The notes below the pieces were generated by a model. The model saw only the letters and a program-made list of their open reading frames with translations, was not told the DNA's origin and searched no databases. From Veillonellaceae bacterium (GTDB lineage Bacteria > Bacillota_C > Negativicutes > UBA1444): 64,000 nt of DNA. The translations under genes were made by a program, and so were the position numbers. Positions 1 to 7,442 of this stretch are shown piece after piece; positions within the stretch are counted from its first letter, which is position 1, and the number at the start of each line of letters is the position of its first letter. The stretch spans positions 62,001-126,000 of the forward strand of contig JAAZNU010000002.1 in the NCBI GenBank assembly GCA_012798135.1. Reading direction: 5' to 3'.

Positions 1-1
1 A

Positions 2-697
2 CGACTGGCGCCGGTGCTGAAGGAGTTGAAAAAACTGGGAGTGGCCTTGACCCTTAGCATCGGTGAAAAATCGCGGGAGGAATACGCGGCATTGCGGGCG
101 GCCGGCGCCGACCGGTATCTGTTGCGGATCGAGACGACCGACAAAGCATTGTATGAGAAATTGGACCCGGGAATGAGCTGGGACAACCGAGTGCGCTGCC
201 TCAGGGATCTCAGGGAGCTCGGGTATGAGGTGGGGACCGGTTCGTTGGTCGGTCTGCCGGGGCAGACTGTCGAATCGATGGCCAGGGATGTCCTGTTTTT
301 TCAGGAACTAGATGCAGACATGGTCGGAATCGGCCCGTTCATTCCGAATCCGGATACGCCGCTGGCGACAGCCGGGGGGGGCACATTCGATTTGGCCTGT
401 CGCATGATGGCCCTGACTAGGTTGCTGTTGCCGGATGCCAATATCCCGGCGACCACCGCCATGGAGACACTGCAACCGGATGGACGCATGCTGGCCTTGC
501 AGCGCGGCGCCAATGTGGTGATGCCAAACGTGACGGACACGGATTATCGGAAAATGTACATGCTCTATCCGGGAAAAATCTGCCTGAATGATGCGCCGGC
601 CGACTGTAGAAGCTGTGTGACCGACAAGATTATGGGCATCGGGCGCACTGTATCCCAAGACCAGGGATTCCGGCGGAGACGCCGGCCGGAGCGTTGA
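2..697 (+). CDS. hydE: [FeFe]-hydrogenase H-cluster radical SAM maturase HydE (3' part)
   Basis: The reading frame is open from the first bases and ends at 697, so about 231 C-terminal residues are visible and the N-terminal CxxxCxxC cluster-binding part lies outside the window. The fragment has the HydE-type TIM-barrel second half, with conserved stretches such as [28 protein letters not shown] and ANVVMPN. HydE is a radical SAM enzyme that acts with HydG and HydF to build the diiron subcluster of [FeFe]-hydrogenase. hydG and a TM1266-type regulator lie about 31 kb downstream, so the maturation genes are not in one operon here. cysE starts 20 bases after the stop and is probably co-transcribed. 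The basic C-terminal tail (RRRRRPER) looks like a lineage-specific extension. Confidence 0.88.
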   Translation, partial: RLAPVLKELKKLGVALTLSIGEKSREEYAALRAAGADRYLLRIETTDKALYEKLDPGMSWDNRVRCLRDLRELGYEVGTGSLVGLPGQTVESMARDVLFFQELDADMVGIGPFIPNPDTPLATAGGGTFDLACRMMALTRLLLPDANIPATTAMETLQPDGRMLALQRGANVVMPNVTDTDYRKMYMLYPGKICLNDAPADCRSCVTDKIMGIGRTVSQDQGFRRRRRPER

Positions 698-717
698 ACT
701 TAAGGGGAGGAACGGGC

Positions 718-1404
718 ATGTTCAAGCAAATCAGGGAAGATATCCGGGCGGTATTCGATCGCGATCCGGCAGCAAAAAATACTCTCGAAGTCATCTTGTG
801 CTATCCTGGGTTGCATGCGATTTGGGCGCACCGGATTTCGCACTGTCTTTATGAACGACAGTTTTTTGTCTTGGCCAGACTGGTGTCGCATATCGCCAGA
901 TTTTTGACCGGTATCGAGATTCATCCCGGCGCGAAAATCGGCAAAGGTTTTTTTATTGACCACGGGATGGGAACCGTAATTGGCGAAACAACGGAAATTG
1001 GCCGCAATGTCACTGTCTACCAGGGCGTGACATTAGGCGGCACCGGCAAAGAGAAGGGTAAACGCCATCCTACGATCGGCGACAATGTTGTGGTGGCGAC
1101 CGGTGCGAAGATATTGGGGTCCTTTGTTGTCGGCAACGACTCGAAGATTGGCGCCGGTTCCGTGGTGTTGTCGGAGGTGCCGCCGCACTCCACCGTGGTC
1201 GGGATCCCGGGACGGGTGGTGTACCGTTTCGGCAAGAAAATCGATGCCTGCGAGGATGTCATGGATCCGGACAATCTGGCTCATAATAATCTGCCCGATC
1301 CGGTCGAGGAAATGCTGCGCTGCCTGCAGCAACATCTGAACCGGTTGGATGAAAAAGTCGGCCGGATGGAAAGAAACCTGCCTGGTGGCGATCCGGAACG
1401 ATAG
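718..1404 (+). CDS. cysE: serine O-acetyltransferase
   Basis: This 228-residue protein transfers the acetyl group of acetyl-CoA to L-serine, giving O-acetylserine for cysteine synthesis in the cytoplasm. An N-terminal helical region (about 1-65) precedes a left-handed beta-helix of hexapeptide repeats starting near EIHPGAKIG. The active-site region [10 protein letters not shown] (His82) and the GKRHPTIG segment are present, as is the terminal GIPGRVV motif. The length suits the short CysE form common in Firmicutes. I chose the ATG at 718 because GGGGAGG lies just upstream; an in-frame TTG at 694 overlaps the hydE stop and has no good binding site. It lies 20 bases after hydE, so the cysteine supply and hydrogenase-cofactor genes may share a transcript. 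Confidence 0.95.
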   Translation: MFKQIREDIRAVFDRDPAAKNTLEVILCYPGLHAIWAHRISHCLYERQFFVLARLVSHIARFLTGIEIHPGAKIGKGFFIDHGMGTVIGETTEIGRNVTVYQGVTLGGTGKEKGKRHPTIGDNVVVATGAKILGSFVVGNDSKIGAGSVVLSEVPPHSTVVGIPGRVVYRFGKKIDACEDVMDPDNLAHNNLPDPVEEMLRCLQQHLNRLDEKVGRMERNLPGGDPER

Positions 1405-1435
1405 TAGTTATGGCCTGTCCGGCTGAACGAGAACC

Positions 1436-1444
1436 TGCTATAAT
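1436..1444 (+). promoter_or_regulatory. extended -10 promoter of the tandem USP gene
   Basis: TGCTATAAT fits the extended -10 consensus TGnTATAAT. The sequence 17 bases upstream of it (TGTCCG) is a poor -35, as expected for extended -10 promoters. It lies about 48 bases before the USP start codon. The other USP gene (46794) has the same promoter type. Confidence 0.6.
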
Positions 1445-1491
1445 AAAAATGCAGATTATTTTGATTTTGTATAGCGGGGAGGGATGTTCTC

Positions 1492-2427
1492 ATGGCCAAA
1501 TTAGAAAAAATTTTGGTAGCCTATGACGGGTCCCCCCAAAGCAAGGAAGCCTTGCAATGGGCAATTTATTTTGCCCGTCGGACGGGCGCCGACATCCATG
1601 CCGCCAAAGTATTCGAACCGATTTTTCCCAGAGCCAGCTGGGACGCTGCCGGGACTTTGACGCCCGAACTGTTTGAAAAATATGGTGCGGCCCGGCAGGA
1701 AGATCAGCAACTGATGGAACACGTGAAAGAAAAGGGACGCGGCCAGGAGGTCGAAATCACGACGGCCCTGCTCACAGGACGAGTCTCGCAGACTCTACTG
1801 GACTATGCAAAAAAACATGGAATCAGTCTGATCGTGACGGGGACCCGGGGTCATGGGACTGTCAAGCAACTGCTGTTTGGCAGTGTCACCCATGGCCTGG
1901 TCAGTGTCGCCGATATCCCGGTTCTTGTAGTCAAGCACTATTTCGCAAACATACGCAGCGGAAAAATTGACGGAACAGGCGCAACTCACAAAATTTTGGT
2001 GGCTTATGACGGCTATCCCCAAAGTCAGTCTGCGTTGGAGTGGGCCATCGAAATCGCTAGGCATATTGCCGCCCAGATTGTGGCGGTCAAAGTGGTCGAA
2101 CCTTTTCAAGCCGGTATGGCGTATACCATGGCGGAGGGCGGCAACCCGGCGCGAATGGCAGAGCAGCTGCAAGAAATTGATGAGCTTGATAACAAGCTGA
2201 TGCAGGAGGCGCAGGCATTCGCCCACGCCCGCGGCGCAACGATCGAAACAGTATTGCTTCATGGCAACGTTCTGGAGAGTCTGTTGGAGTTCATCGAGCA
2301 GAAAGGTATCGATATCGTTGCCGTGGGCGCCCAGGGACGCGGAATATTGGACAAATTGCCGCTGGGAAGCGTCCCGCACGGATTGATCGGATTGTCGCCG
2401 ATTCCGGTGCTGGTGACGAAAAACTAA
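1492..2427 (+). CDS. tandem-domain universal stress protein
   Basis: This 311-residue protein contains two complete UspA domains in tandem (about 1-150 and 163-310). Each starts with a KILVAYDG strand and ends with the ATP-binding signature G-2x-G-9x-G-S: GTRGHG...FGSV in the first half and GAQGRG...LGSV in the second. Proteins of this type are cytoplasmic nucleotide-binding stress factors with no known catalytic role. The first domain resembles the single-domain USP at 46794 (both carry AYDGSPQSKEAL), so the two genes are paralogues. Translation starts at ATG 1492, after GGGGAGGG. The gene has its own extended -10 promoter and a terminator, so it is probably monocistronic. Confidence 0.92.
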   Translation: MAKLEKILVAYDGSPQSKEALQWAIYFARRTGADIHAAKVFEPIFPRASWDAAGTLTPELFEKYGAARQEDQQLMEHVKEKGRGQEVEITTALLTGRVSQTLLDYAKKHGISLIVTGTRGHGTVKQLLFGSVTHGLVSVADIPVLVVKHYFANIRSGKIDGTGATHKILVAYDGYPQSQSALEWAIEIARHIAAQIVAVKVVEPFQAGMAYTMAEGGNPARMAEQLQEIDELDNKLMQEAQAFAHARGATIETVLLHGNVLESLLEFIEQKGIDIVAVGAQGRGILDKLPLGSVPHGLIGLSPIPVLVTKN

Positions 2428-2443
2428 GTTTCTTACGAAAACG

Positions 2444-2480
2444 AGAAGGCTTTCGCATTTTTTGTCGAAGGCCTTTTTGT
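2444..2480 (+). terminator. intrinsic terminator after tandem USP
   Basis: A 10-bp stem (AAGGCTTTCG with CGAAGGCCTT, one G-U pair) is followed by a run of T. It begins about 18 bases after the USP stop codon. Confidence 0.75.
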
Positions 2481-2579
2481 TATTTGTAAAATAATGGAAG
2501 AAAAAGCGGCGGGGGAGGAAATAGTCGGACAGCCGCGAATACCTATAGATCGAAGTGAGACAGAGAGGGGAAATACAGC

Positions 2580-3161
2580 ATGAAAGTGGTGGGTATCAAT
2601 GGCAGTCCGCGCCAGGACGGCAATACGGCGATTCTGATCCGGACCGTGTTCGCGGAGTTGAACGCCGCGGGAATTGAGACGGAACTGATTCAGCTGTCCG
2701 GAAAAAATCTGAAAGGCTGTATCGCCTGCTGGAAATGTATGGAGTTGAAGAACGGGCGCTGTATCATGGACGACGACTATTTCAATGATTGCTTAAAAAA
2801 AATGATTGCGGCGGACGGAATCATCCTGGGGTCGCCGGTGTATTCGGCCGGCGTTACCTCGCAGATGAAAGCGCTGATCGACCGGGCCAGCATCGTGCTC
2901 GCTGCCAACCGGGGACTGCTGCGGCACAAGGTTGGCGCCGTGGTGACGGCGGTCCGGCGGGGCGGCGCGATCAGCGCCTTCGATACGATGACACATTTTT
3001 TGCATAGCAAGGAGATGTTTCTGGTTGGCTCGACCTATTGGAATATGGGTTACGGCAAGGACGTTGGCGAGGTTGAGCAGGACCAGGAAGGCATGGCCAA
3101 CATGAAGAATCTGGGCCAGAACATGGCCTGGCTATTGAAAAGAATCCATAATCGCTCTTGA
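2580..3161 (+). CDS. iron-sulfur flavoprotein / NADPH-dependent FMN reductase family
   Basis: This 193-residue protein has the flavodoxin-like fold of the FMN reductase family. It opens with MKVVGINGSPRQDGNT, whose GSPR..GNT loop binds FMN phosphate. Cys47, Cys50, Cys53 and Cys61 form a compact CxxCxxC-x7-C set like the [4Fe-4S] motif of methanogen and clostridial iron-sulfur flavoproteins (Isf). The GSPVY segment near residue 85 is the second flavin loop. Members pass electrons between low-potential donors and small acceptors; the partner is unknown here. The stop codon overlaps the -35 box of the tRNA-Ala promoter. No co-transcribed neighbour is evident. Confidence 0.82.
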   Translation: MKVVGINGSPRQDGNTAILIRTVFAELNAAGIETELIQLSGKNLKGCIACWKCMELKNGRCIMDDDYFNDCLKKMIAADGIILGSPVYSAGVTSQMKALIDRASIVLAANRGLLRHKVGAVVTAVRRGGAISAFDTMTHFLHSKEMFLVGSTYWNMGYGKDVGEVEQDQEGMANMKNLGQNMAWLLKRIHNRS

Positions 3162-3187
3162 CAGGCCGGTTTATCCTGCGCTATAAT
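3158..3187 (+). promoter_or_regulatory. strong sigma-70-type promoter for tRNA-Ala
   Basis: Consensus TTGACA (3158-3163) and TATAAT (3182-3187) are separated by 18 bases. The tRNA begins 18 bases after the -10 box. The -35 box overlaps the stop codon of the preceding flavoprotein gene. Confidence 0.85.
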
Positions 3188-3205
3188 AACATTCGTCGGT
3201 AACGT

Positions 3206-3281
<76 letters not shown>

Positions 3282-3292
3282 ACTCAAAAGCA

Positions 3293-3328
3293 AGACGCTG
3301 CACGCATTGCAGCGTTTTTCTTTTTTTG
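3293..3328 (+). terminator. intrinsic terminator after tRNA-Ala
   Basis: A perfect 8-bp stem (ACGCTGCA with TGCAGCGT, loop of 5) is followed by a long T-rich tract. It begins 14 bases after the tRNA 3' end. Confidence 0.85.
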
Positions 3329-3537
3329 TGGAAGTCGCCGTTCAAGTGATCATTTGACTACCGGCTTGACTACCATCGTTTTTTTATGATTTTCACGATC
3401 TCGTTCGTGCAATCGCCTTGTATGTGGGTGTAGTCTCGGAACGCATCCAACCTTCTTTCCAATGACGAATATATCTCACAACCGCGCTATACTGATAGGG
3501 ATCGATGATGTCGTTCTCCGAAAGGTTGGAAAACAAC

Positions 3538-3984
3538 ATGACGAAAACCGAATTGATCAACCGCATGATCCGTCTCAGCCGGATTCACTGCAGCCAAGTC
3601 GCCGAACTCCAGTTCTACGGCGGGGAAGGGCCGTTTTTGTTTGCCATGGATGAGGAAGACGGGAAGCCGAAGTTCTTTTGCTTCTCTTTCGCCGATGCCG
3701 ACGAATTTTTGAGTCAGCCGGCAGCCCTACCCGCCGCCCTGCAGGACCCGGACTTTCCGTTCGTGCTGGCGGATGCCTTGGACCTTGACCATCTGTCCGG
3801 CTCTGGCGAGCTCTACCAACTGACGTTCAACAAGGTCATCCCGGATGTGCCGGCTTGCCGGGCAGCCTTGCCCGCGCTGCACCAAGCCGACGCGAACGCC
3901 TTTCGCGTGGTTGCGCTGTTGAGCGATACGGACGGGTTGTTGCCCGCCACCTTTGCCTGCCGCGACCAAACCCTGCTGTCGTGA
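3538..3984 (+). CDS. hypothetical protein, paralogue of the gene at 4622
   Basis: I do not recognise a family for this 148-residue, probably soluble and acidic protein. It starts at ATG 3538, with an AAAGGTTGG-like ribosome site upstream. There is no signal peptide or membrane helix. Its C-terminal half resembles that of the 147-residue protein at 4622: both have a QLT strand, an acidic turn, PACRxAL, a short helix and a conserved region ending near LLPA/LLSA. The stop codon overlaps the ATG of the deoxyinosine glycosylase (ATGA), so the two are translationally coupled. A role linked to that repair enzyme is possible but is inferred only from position. Confidence 0.7.
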   Translation: MTKTELINRMIRLSRIHCSQVAELQFYGGEGPFLFAMDEEDGKPKFFCFSFADADEFLSQPAALPAALQDPDFPFVLADALDLDHLSGSGELYQLTFNKVIPDVPACRAALPALHQADANAFRVVALLSDTDGLLPATFACRDQTLLS

Positions 3985-4484
3985 TGAAAACGTCCGATCG
4001 TTTGTCCGGCCTTATTCCGGTGGGGTCGTCGCAACCTCGTCTTCTGATTCTCGGCACATTTCCCAGCCCCATGTCACGCCAGCGCCAAGAGTATTATGGT
4101 AATCCGGCGAATCGGTTTTGGCGGCTCTTGGCGGCGGTATACGGCGTAGCCGACCTCACGGGCGGCGAGTACGTCGACAAGATCAGTTTGCTGGAAGAGC
4201 AAGGCGTCGCGCTTTGGGATGTGGTGGAATCCTGTGAAATCGTGGGCGCAGCCGATAACAAGATCAAAAATCCGATTTACAATGACATTCCGGATTTTCT
4301 GGCGCAACGCCCCACGATCCGACGGATCATTCTGAACGGTTCCACCGCCTGTCGCCTGTTCGAGCAGGCGTTCGCATCACCTTCCGCCGAAGTCGTCGAC
4401 TGCCTTTCCACCAGCCCCGCGAACCAAAAATATGGAGCCTGGCCGCTGCTGCTGGCGGATTGGTCGCCGCAGTTGTTGCCTTGA
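3984..4484 (+). CDS. DNA-deoxyinosine glycosylase (uracil-DNA glycosylase superfamily)
   Basis: This 166-residue protein fits the single-domain deoxyinosine/hypoxanthine glycosylase family of the UDG superfamily, which removes deaminated bases from DNA. The diagnostic parts are the LGTFPSP motif near the N-terminus, the YYGNPANRFWRL segment, the NGSTACRLF strand and the LSTSPANQ motif close to the C-terminus. The chosen start is ATG 3984, overlapping the previous stop by one base; longer in-frame starts at 3855 would run far into the upstream gene. A terminator follows immediately. The gene lies inside the interval bounded by tRNA-Ala and its inverted fragment. Confidence 0.85.
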   Translation: MKTSDRLSGLIPVGSSQPRLLILGTFPSPMSRQRQEYYGNPANRFWRLLAAVYGVADLTGGEYVDKISLLEEQGVALWDVVESCEIVGAADNKIKNPIYNDIPDFLAQRPTIRRIILNGSTACRLFEQAFASPSAEVVDCLSTSPANQKYGAWPLLLADWSPQLLP

Positions 4485-4489
4485 TCTTC

Positions 4490-4517
4490 ACGCCACCAGA
4501 ACGGTGGCGTTTTTTCT
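4490..4517 (+). terminator. intrinsic terminator after deoxyinosine glycosylase
   Basis: An 8-bp perfect stem (ACGCCACC with GGTGGCGT) with a 5-base loop is followed by seven T. It begins 5 bases after the stop codon. Confidence 0.85.
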
Positions 4518-4573
4518 GCCCGGCGCTTGCTGAAAAAAATGTGTCGCGGTCGTTCACGCGCCTGCCCATAGGG

Positions 4574-4579
4574 TATAAT
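4574..4579 (+). promoter_or_regulatory. probable -10 box for the gene at 4622
   Basis: A consensus TATAAT lies 42 bases before the GTG start and after the preceding terminator. No good -35 hexamer stands at the right distance, so the assignment rests on the -10 and its position. Confidence 0.4.
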
Positions 4580-4621
4580 AAAAGCGATCTACTATCACAC
4601 TATGGAAAGGTCGCCTGAACA

Positions 4622-5065
4622 GTGACACTCCTAGAACTGCTTCCGGTCTTTACGAACTTCGCCGCCGAGAATTCGCATCTATCCTCACCACTGTACATTA
4701 ACGAAAACGGTCCCTATTATGTCGGGTTAACCACCCAAACAAAACCTTGGCAGGTTCATCTTTACGAAGTCATGGATAGCGCATCTTTTCTTCTCCATTT
4801 GGTCGAGACGCCGAAGTATATTACCACCAGACTGTTTGTCTACAAGGCTCTGAAAACCATGCGATTTCCCGCCAGAAAAGCCTTGCATGAAGAGTGGCAG
4901 TTGACGGTGCAACGCATCGTCGTCGACGAGCCTGCTTGTCGCCGGGCTCTGGCAAGAATCGCCCACACTCACCCGGAAATTGCGGCCTACACCTATATCA
5001 TGACGGAATGCGGTTCCCTGTTGTCAGCTCAGGAACTTGTCAACCATCCTGACTTACTGCAATAG
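4622..5065 (+). CDS. hypothetical protein, paralogue of the gene at 3538
   Basis: This 147-residue soluble protein has no family I recognise. It starts at GTG 4622, after GGAAAGG. It is nearly the same length as the 148-residue product at 3538 and shares its C-terminal pattern (QLT, D-x-PACRRAL, a variable helix, then a conserved turn near LLSAQELV). The N-terminal halves are much less alike, so duplication was followed by divergence. It has its own -10 box and is separated from the glycosylase by a terminator, so it is transcribed alone. It is the last gene before the hairpin-rich stretch and the inverted tRNA fragment. Confidence 0.7.
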   Translation: MTLLELLPVFTNFAAENSHLSSPLYINENGPYYVGLTTQTKPWQVHLYEVMDSASFLLHLVETPKYITTRLFVYKALKTMRFPARKALHEEWQLTVQRIVVDEPACRRALARIAHTHPEIAAYTYIMTECGSLLSAQELVNHPDLLQ

Positions 5066-5094
5066 CTCTGCGTCCGCGTTTTCGGACTCCAGCT

Positions 5095-5113
5095 CGCCAC
5101 CACCCCGGTGGCG
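5095..5113. other. hairpin without U-tract
   Basis: A 7-bp perfect stem (CGCCACC with GGTGGCG, loop ACCCC) lies 30 bases after the stop of the gene at 4622. No run of T follows on either strand, so it is not a standard terminator. It is the first of three adjacent hairpins. Confidence 0.5.
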
Positions 5114-5117
5114 GGAT

Positions 5118-5209
5118 CAGATCGTAGACAAACCCCACTTCTTGCCACAATGTCTTGAGGTGGGGTTTATCTACGATCTGGGGTTTGACGAAATTGTCAC
5201 ACCCCAGAT
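5118..5209. repeat. pair of overlapping, mutually exclusive hairpins
   Basis: Arms 5118-5138 and 5160-5180 pair at 20 of 21 positions around a 21-base loop. A second hairpin pairs 5176-5184 with 5201-5209 (ATCTGGGGT with ACCCCAGAT) and has an inner TGAC/GTCA stem. The right arm of the first and the left arm of the second share bases 5176-5180, so both cannot form fully at once. No gene follows closely on the plus strand; the inverted tRNA fragment begins 7 bases later. The function is unknown. Confidence 0.65.
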
Positions 5210-5216
5210 TTTACTT

Positions 5217-5261
<45 letters not shown>

Positions 5262-5704
5262 AGGGATATCATGGACTAGGCTGGTAATCATTATGAACAT
5301 GGTGACGATAAAGTGGAAAAATTACTGGAACTCAGAAGAGGAAAAGCGTCGCAAAGCCAGAATAACGTTTAAGAGAAAAAACATGAACACATGATTCTTT
5401 TTTCACTATATGGAATTTACAGGTAACCGCCGCCAAACCGAATAACACCAGACTGATAGAACAGATTTACCATTTTAAATTCGGCCAGAGTCCAGCCATA
5501 TCCCCGGTTCCCGGAACTTTTTTCTGATTTCCCGATGCTGATAATCATCGCCGTAGACTGAAGCGACGATCGGCAAGAGATTATCGATGATATCATTTCC
5601 TTCCCGTTATTCCGATTATTACAGCAGGCCTGTTTTTTGGAGCCCGTATCATCCTTGAGGCAGAGTACTGTTCTCTGGGGATTTTTGAAGTGGAGGAAAA
5701 CTAT
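5262..5704. other. A+T-rich stretch with coding remnants
   Basis: No convincing gene is seen in these 440 bases, which are clearly more A+T rich than the surroundings. A 33-codon plus-strand ORF (5293-5394) encodes a very basic peptide of doubtful reality. On the minus strand, about 5610 down to 5475, one frame reads like protein (segments such as DNLLPIVASVYGDDYQ) but has stop codons upstream and no proper start, which suggests a decayed gene. The GGAGG at 5692-5696 belongs to the next gene. Confidence 0.4.
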
Positions 5705-6811
5705 GTGGCTTGGAACAAGAACACTCCTGAAAAGATAAGGGCGAGTATTTTAGGGATAGTCTTTCTAGTTGCCGGCCTTATGGCGCCCGGACAAGTGCGG
5801 GCTGTCGGCGGGATTTTTCCCGCCCAGCCATTCAACGGAATGCAAATCACCTATACTGTCAGTGGCGCCAATGTGACCGGCAGTGTTGATAAACCCGATT
5901 TTACGACCACACGGACACTGAGCGGGACTTTAGGCACGGGAACCTTGACGGTATCCGGATCGGTGCTTGCCGGTGGCTTGAGTGCGGATGTGGTGGTTAC
6001 CGCAACGGCTGGCGGTAAGAGTGAGAGCTTTCGGGCGAACGTAAAAGGCGGAGAAAGCCGGACTTTTTCAGTTGCCGTTCCCATTCCGCAGGGGGCGACA
6101 GCCGGGTCAATCCAGATCAGCATGACCGGCCATTACAATCTATCCGGCGGTCAAACGCGAGGACTCGTTGTAACGGGAACTTTTACCGGCAACAACGTTC
6201 CGCCCCAAAATCCATCCCCCAATCCGCCGCCGCAGAATCCTTCACCGGCAAATCCGAACAATCCGCTGCAGTTTCCCCAGTCACCGCCGCCACCTGCCAA
6301 GGGACCCGTTCAAAGCACCACACAACCTGTGACTGCTCCGCCGCAGAGTTCAAAAGTAGCGAATCCTCCCACGGCGGCAACCAACCAACCGCCTGCGGGT
6401 TCGGAGCGGACAGACTGGAAAAAAACTCTAAAAGCCATTGCCATTGTGCTGGCGATCAGTGCTGCGGCAGCGACGGTATTTTGTTTTGGGGCCTTTGGGT
6501 ACGCAATGTTAACGGCCAGCGATATTGGTCTGGTTCCAGTATTGTCGCCAGTGTTATTAAGAATCGCCGCTGCCATGTGGACCATGCCGATCATTGGCGG
6601 GGTATTGCAGTTTGTATCCAAGGGTCTGTTGGGGCTTACTCATACGGGAATTCCCACGCTGAAACTGCTGTGGCAGCATTGGGGAAATATCAAAGACTAT
6701 TTGGCTCATAACGATTTTTGGCAACGTCACCATCAGCAACTGGGAAACGCAAAAATGCCGGCGAATTGGAGTTATGACCAAGGACCGTCGGGAATCCGGC
6801 GGGAAAGGTGA
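5705..6811 (+). CDS. exported proline-rich protein with C-terminal membrane segments
   Basis: I do not recognise a family for this 368-residue protein. An N-terminal signal sequence (about residues 10-34, hydrophobic core ILGIVFLVAGLMA, cleavage near QVRA) is followed by a Thr/Gly/Val-rich, probably all-beta domain (about 35-165). A proline/asparagine-rich linker (about 165-245) comes next, then two hydrophobic segments (about 250-280 and 285-310) and a basic C-terminal tail. This suggests a beta domain outside the membrane on a flexible stalk. The GTG at 5705 is chosen because GGAGG lies 8 bases before it; a GTG at 5690 would lie before that site. The next gene starts 13 bases downstream and encodes an FHA protein, which suggests a functional pair. 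Confidence 0.65.
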   Translation: MAWNKNTPEKIRASILGIVFLVAGLMAPGQVRAVGGIFPAQPFNGMQITYTVSGANVTGSVDKPDFTTTRTLSGTLGTGTLTVSGSVLAGGLSADVVVTATAGGKSESFRANVKGGESRTFSVAVPIPQGATAGSIQISMTGHYNLSGGQTRGLVVTGTFTGNNVPPQNPSPNPPPQNPSPANPNNPLQFPQSPPPPAKGPVQSTTQPVTAPPQSSKVANPPTAATNQPPAGSERTDWKKTLKAIAIVLAISAAAATVFCFGAFGYAMLTASDIGLVPVLSPVLLRIAAAMWTMPIIGGVLQFVSKGLLGLTHTGIPTLKLLWQHWGNIKDYLAHNDFWQRHHQQLGNAKMPANWSYDQGPSGIRRER

Positions 6812-6824
6812 GGGGGGGATCAGG

Positions 6825-7352
6825 ATGGATTCGATTGCCCAGGAACAGCTGGAATGGCTGATCGAGCAGGATTATCGGCAAAAGCTAATAGATATTGATG
6901 AATACTACCGGCTGCGCCGACTTTACGGCCTTCCCTCGGTCGGAGTAAAATCCTGTTCGGTTTGCGGATCTGCCAGCCCGGAATCTGCCGTCCACTGTTG
7001 GTGTTGTCAGGCATTGTTTTCCGCTGATATCGTTGCCGGCATCATCCGGCTCAAGGGTATCACCGGTCAGTTTGCCGGGCAGGTATTGAGTTTTTCCAAT
7101 CAGGTGACTATCGGGCGTGATCCGGGCGCTTGTAATCTGGCATTGTCCGATCAAGCGGAGATGGTCAGCAGAAAACATGCGAGCATCACCTTTGATCCGT
7201 CAACCCAGGGATATATTCTGCAAAATCATTCAACGAATGGGACATTCCTGCAAAGTGACGGGCAACTGCAGCAAATTGACTGTCGGGCACTGCGCCCCGG
7301 TGAAATATTTTGCCTTGCTAACGCAGCGAATTCCTTTCAATTTGATGGATAG
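6825..7352 (+). CDS. FHA-domain protein with zinc ribbon
   Basis: This 175-residue cytoplasmic protein has an N-terminal helical segment, then a four-cysteine zinc-ribbon-like stretch (CSVCG...CWCC, about residues 45-65), then a forkhead-associated domain (about 72-170). The FHA core is clear: TIGRDPG, SRKHASI and NHSTNGTF hold the conserved Arg, Ser-Arg-x-His and Asn residues that bind phosphothreonine. FHA proteins read Ser/Thr kinase signals or act as scaffolds; no kinase or phosphatase gene is in the window. I chose the ATG at 6825 because AGGGGGG lies just upstream. It sits 13 bases after the exported protein gene, so the two likely form an operon. Confidence 0.8.
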   Translation: MDSIAQEQLEWLIEQDYRQKLIDIDEYYRLRRLYGLPSVGVKSCSVCGSASPESAVHCWCCQALFSADIVAGIIRLKGITGQFAGQVLSFSNQVTIGRDPGACNLALSDQAEMVSRKHASITFDPSTQGYILQNHSTNGTFLQSDGQLQQIDCRALRPGEIFCLANAANSFQFDG

Positions 7353-7442
7353 TCGAGGGTTTGCTTTTTCCCGGACCCAAAAAGCAACGGAAGTTGTCAC
7401 CGGGAAAATTTGCCGGGCTTTCGGACCGGAAAATGGAGTCAT

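Noticed and set aside
3855..3983. N-terminal extension of the deoxyinosine glycosylase
   Set aside because: It overlaps the upstream gene in another frame and adds a basic stretch unlike the family; ATG 3984 gives the normal length.
5703..5738. An ATG at 5703 well spaced from GGAGG, starting a short frame before the exported protein
   Set aside because: It reaches a stop after 11 codons. The GTG at 5705 is equally well spaced and continues into a good signal peptide, so a frameshift need not be assumed.
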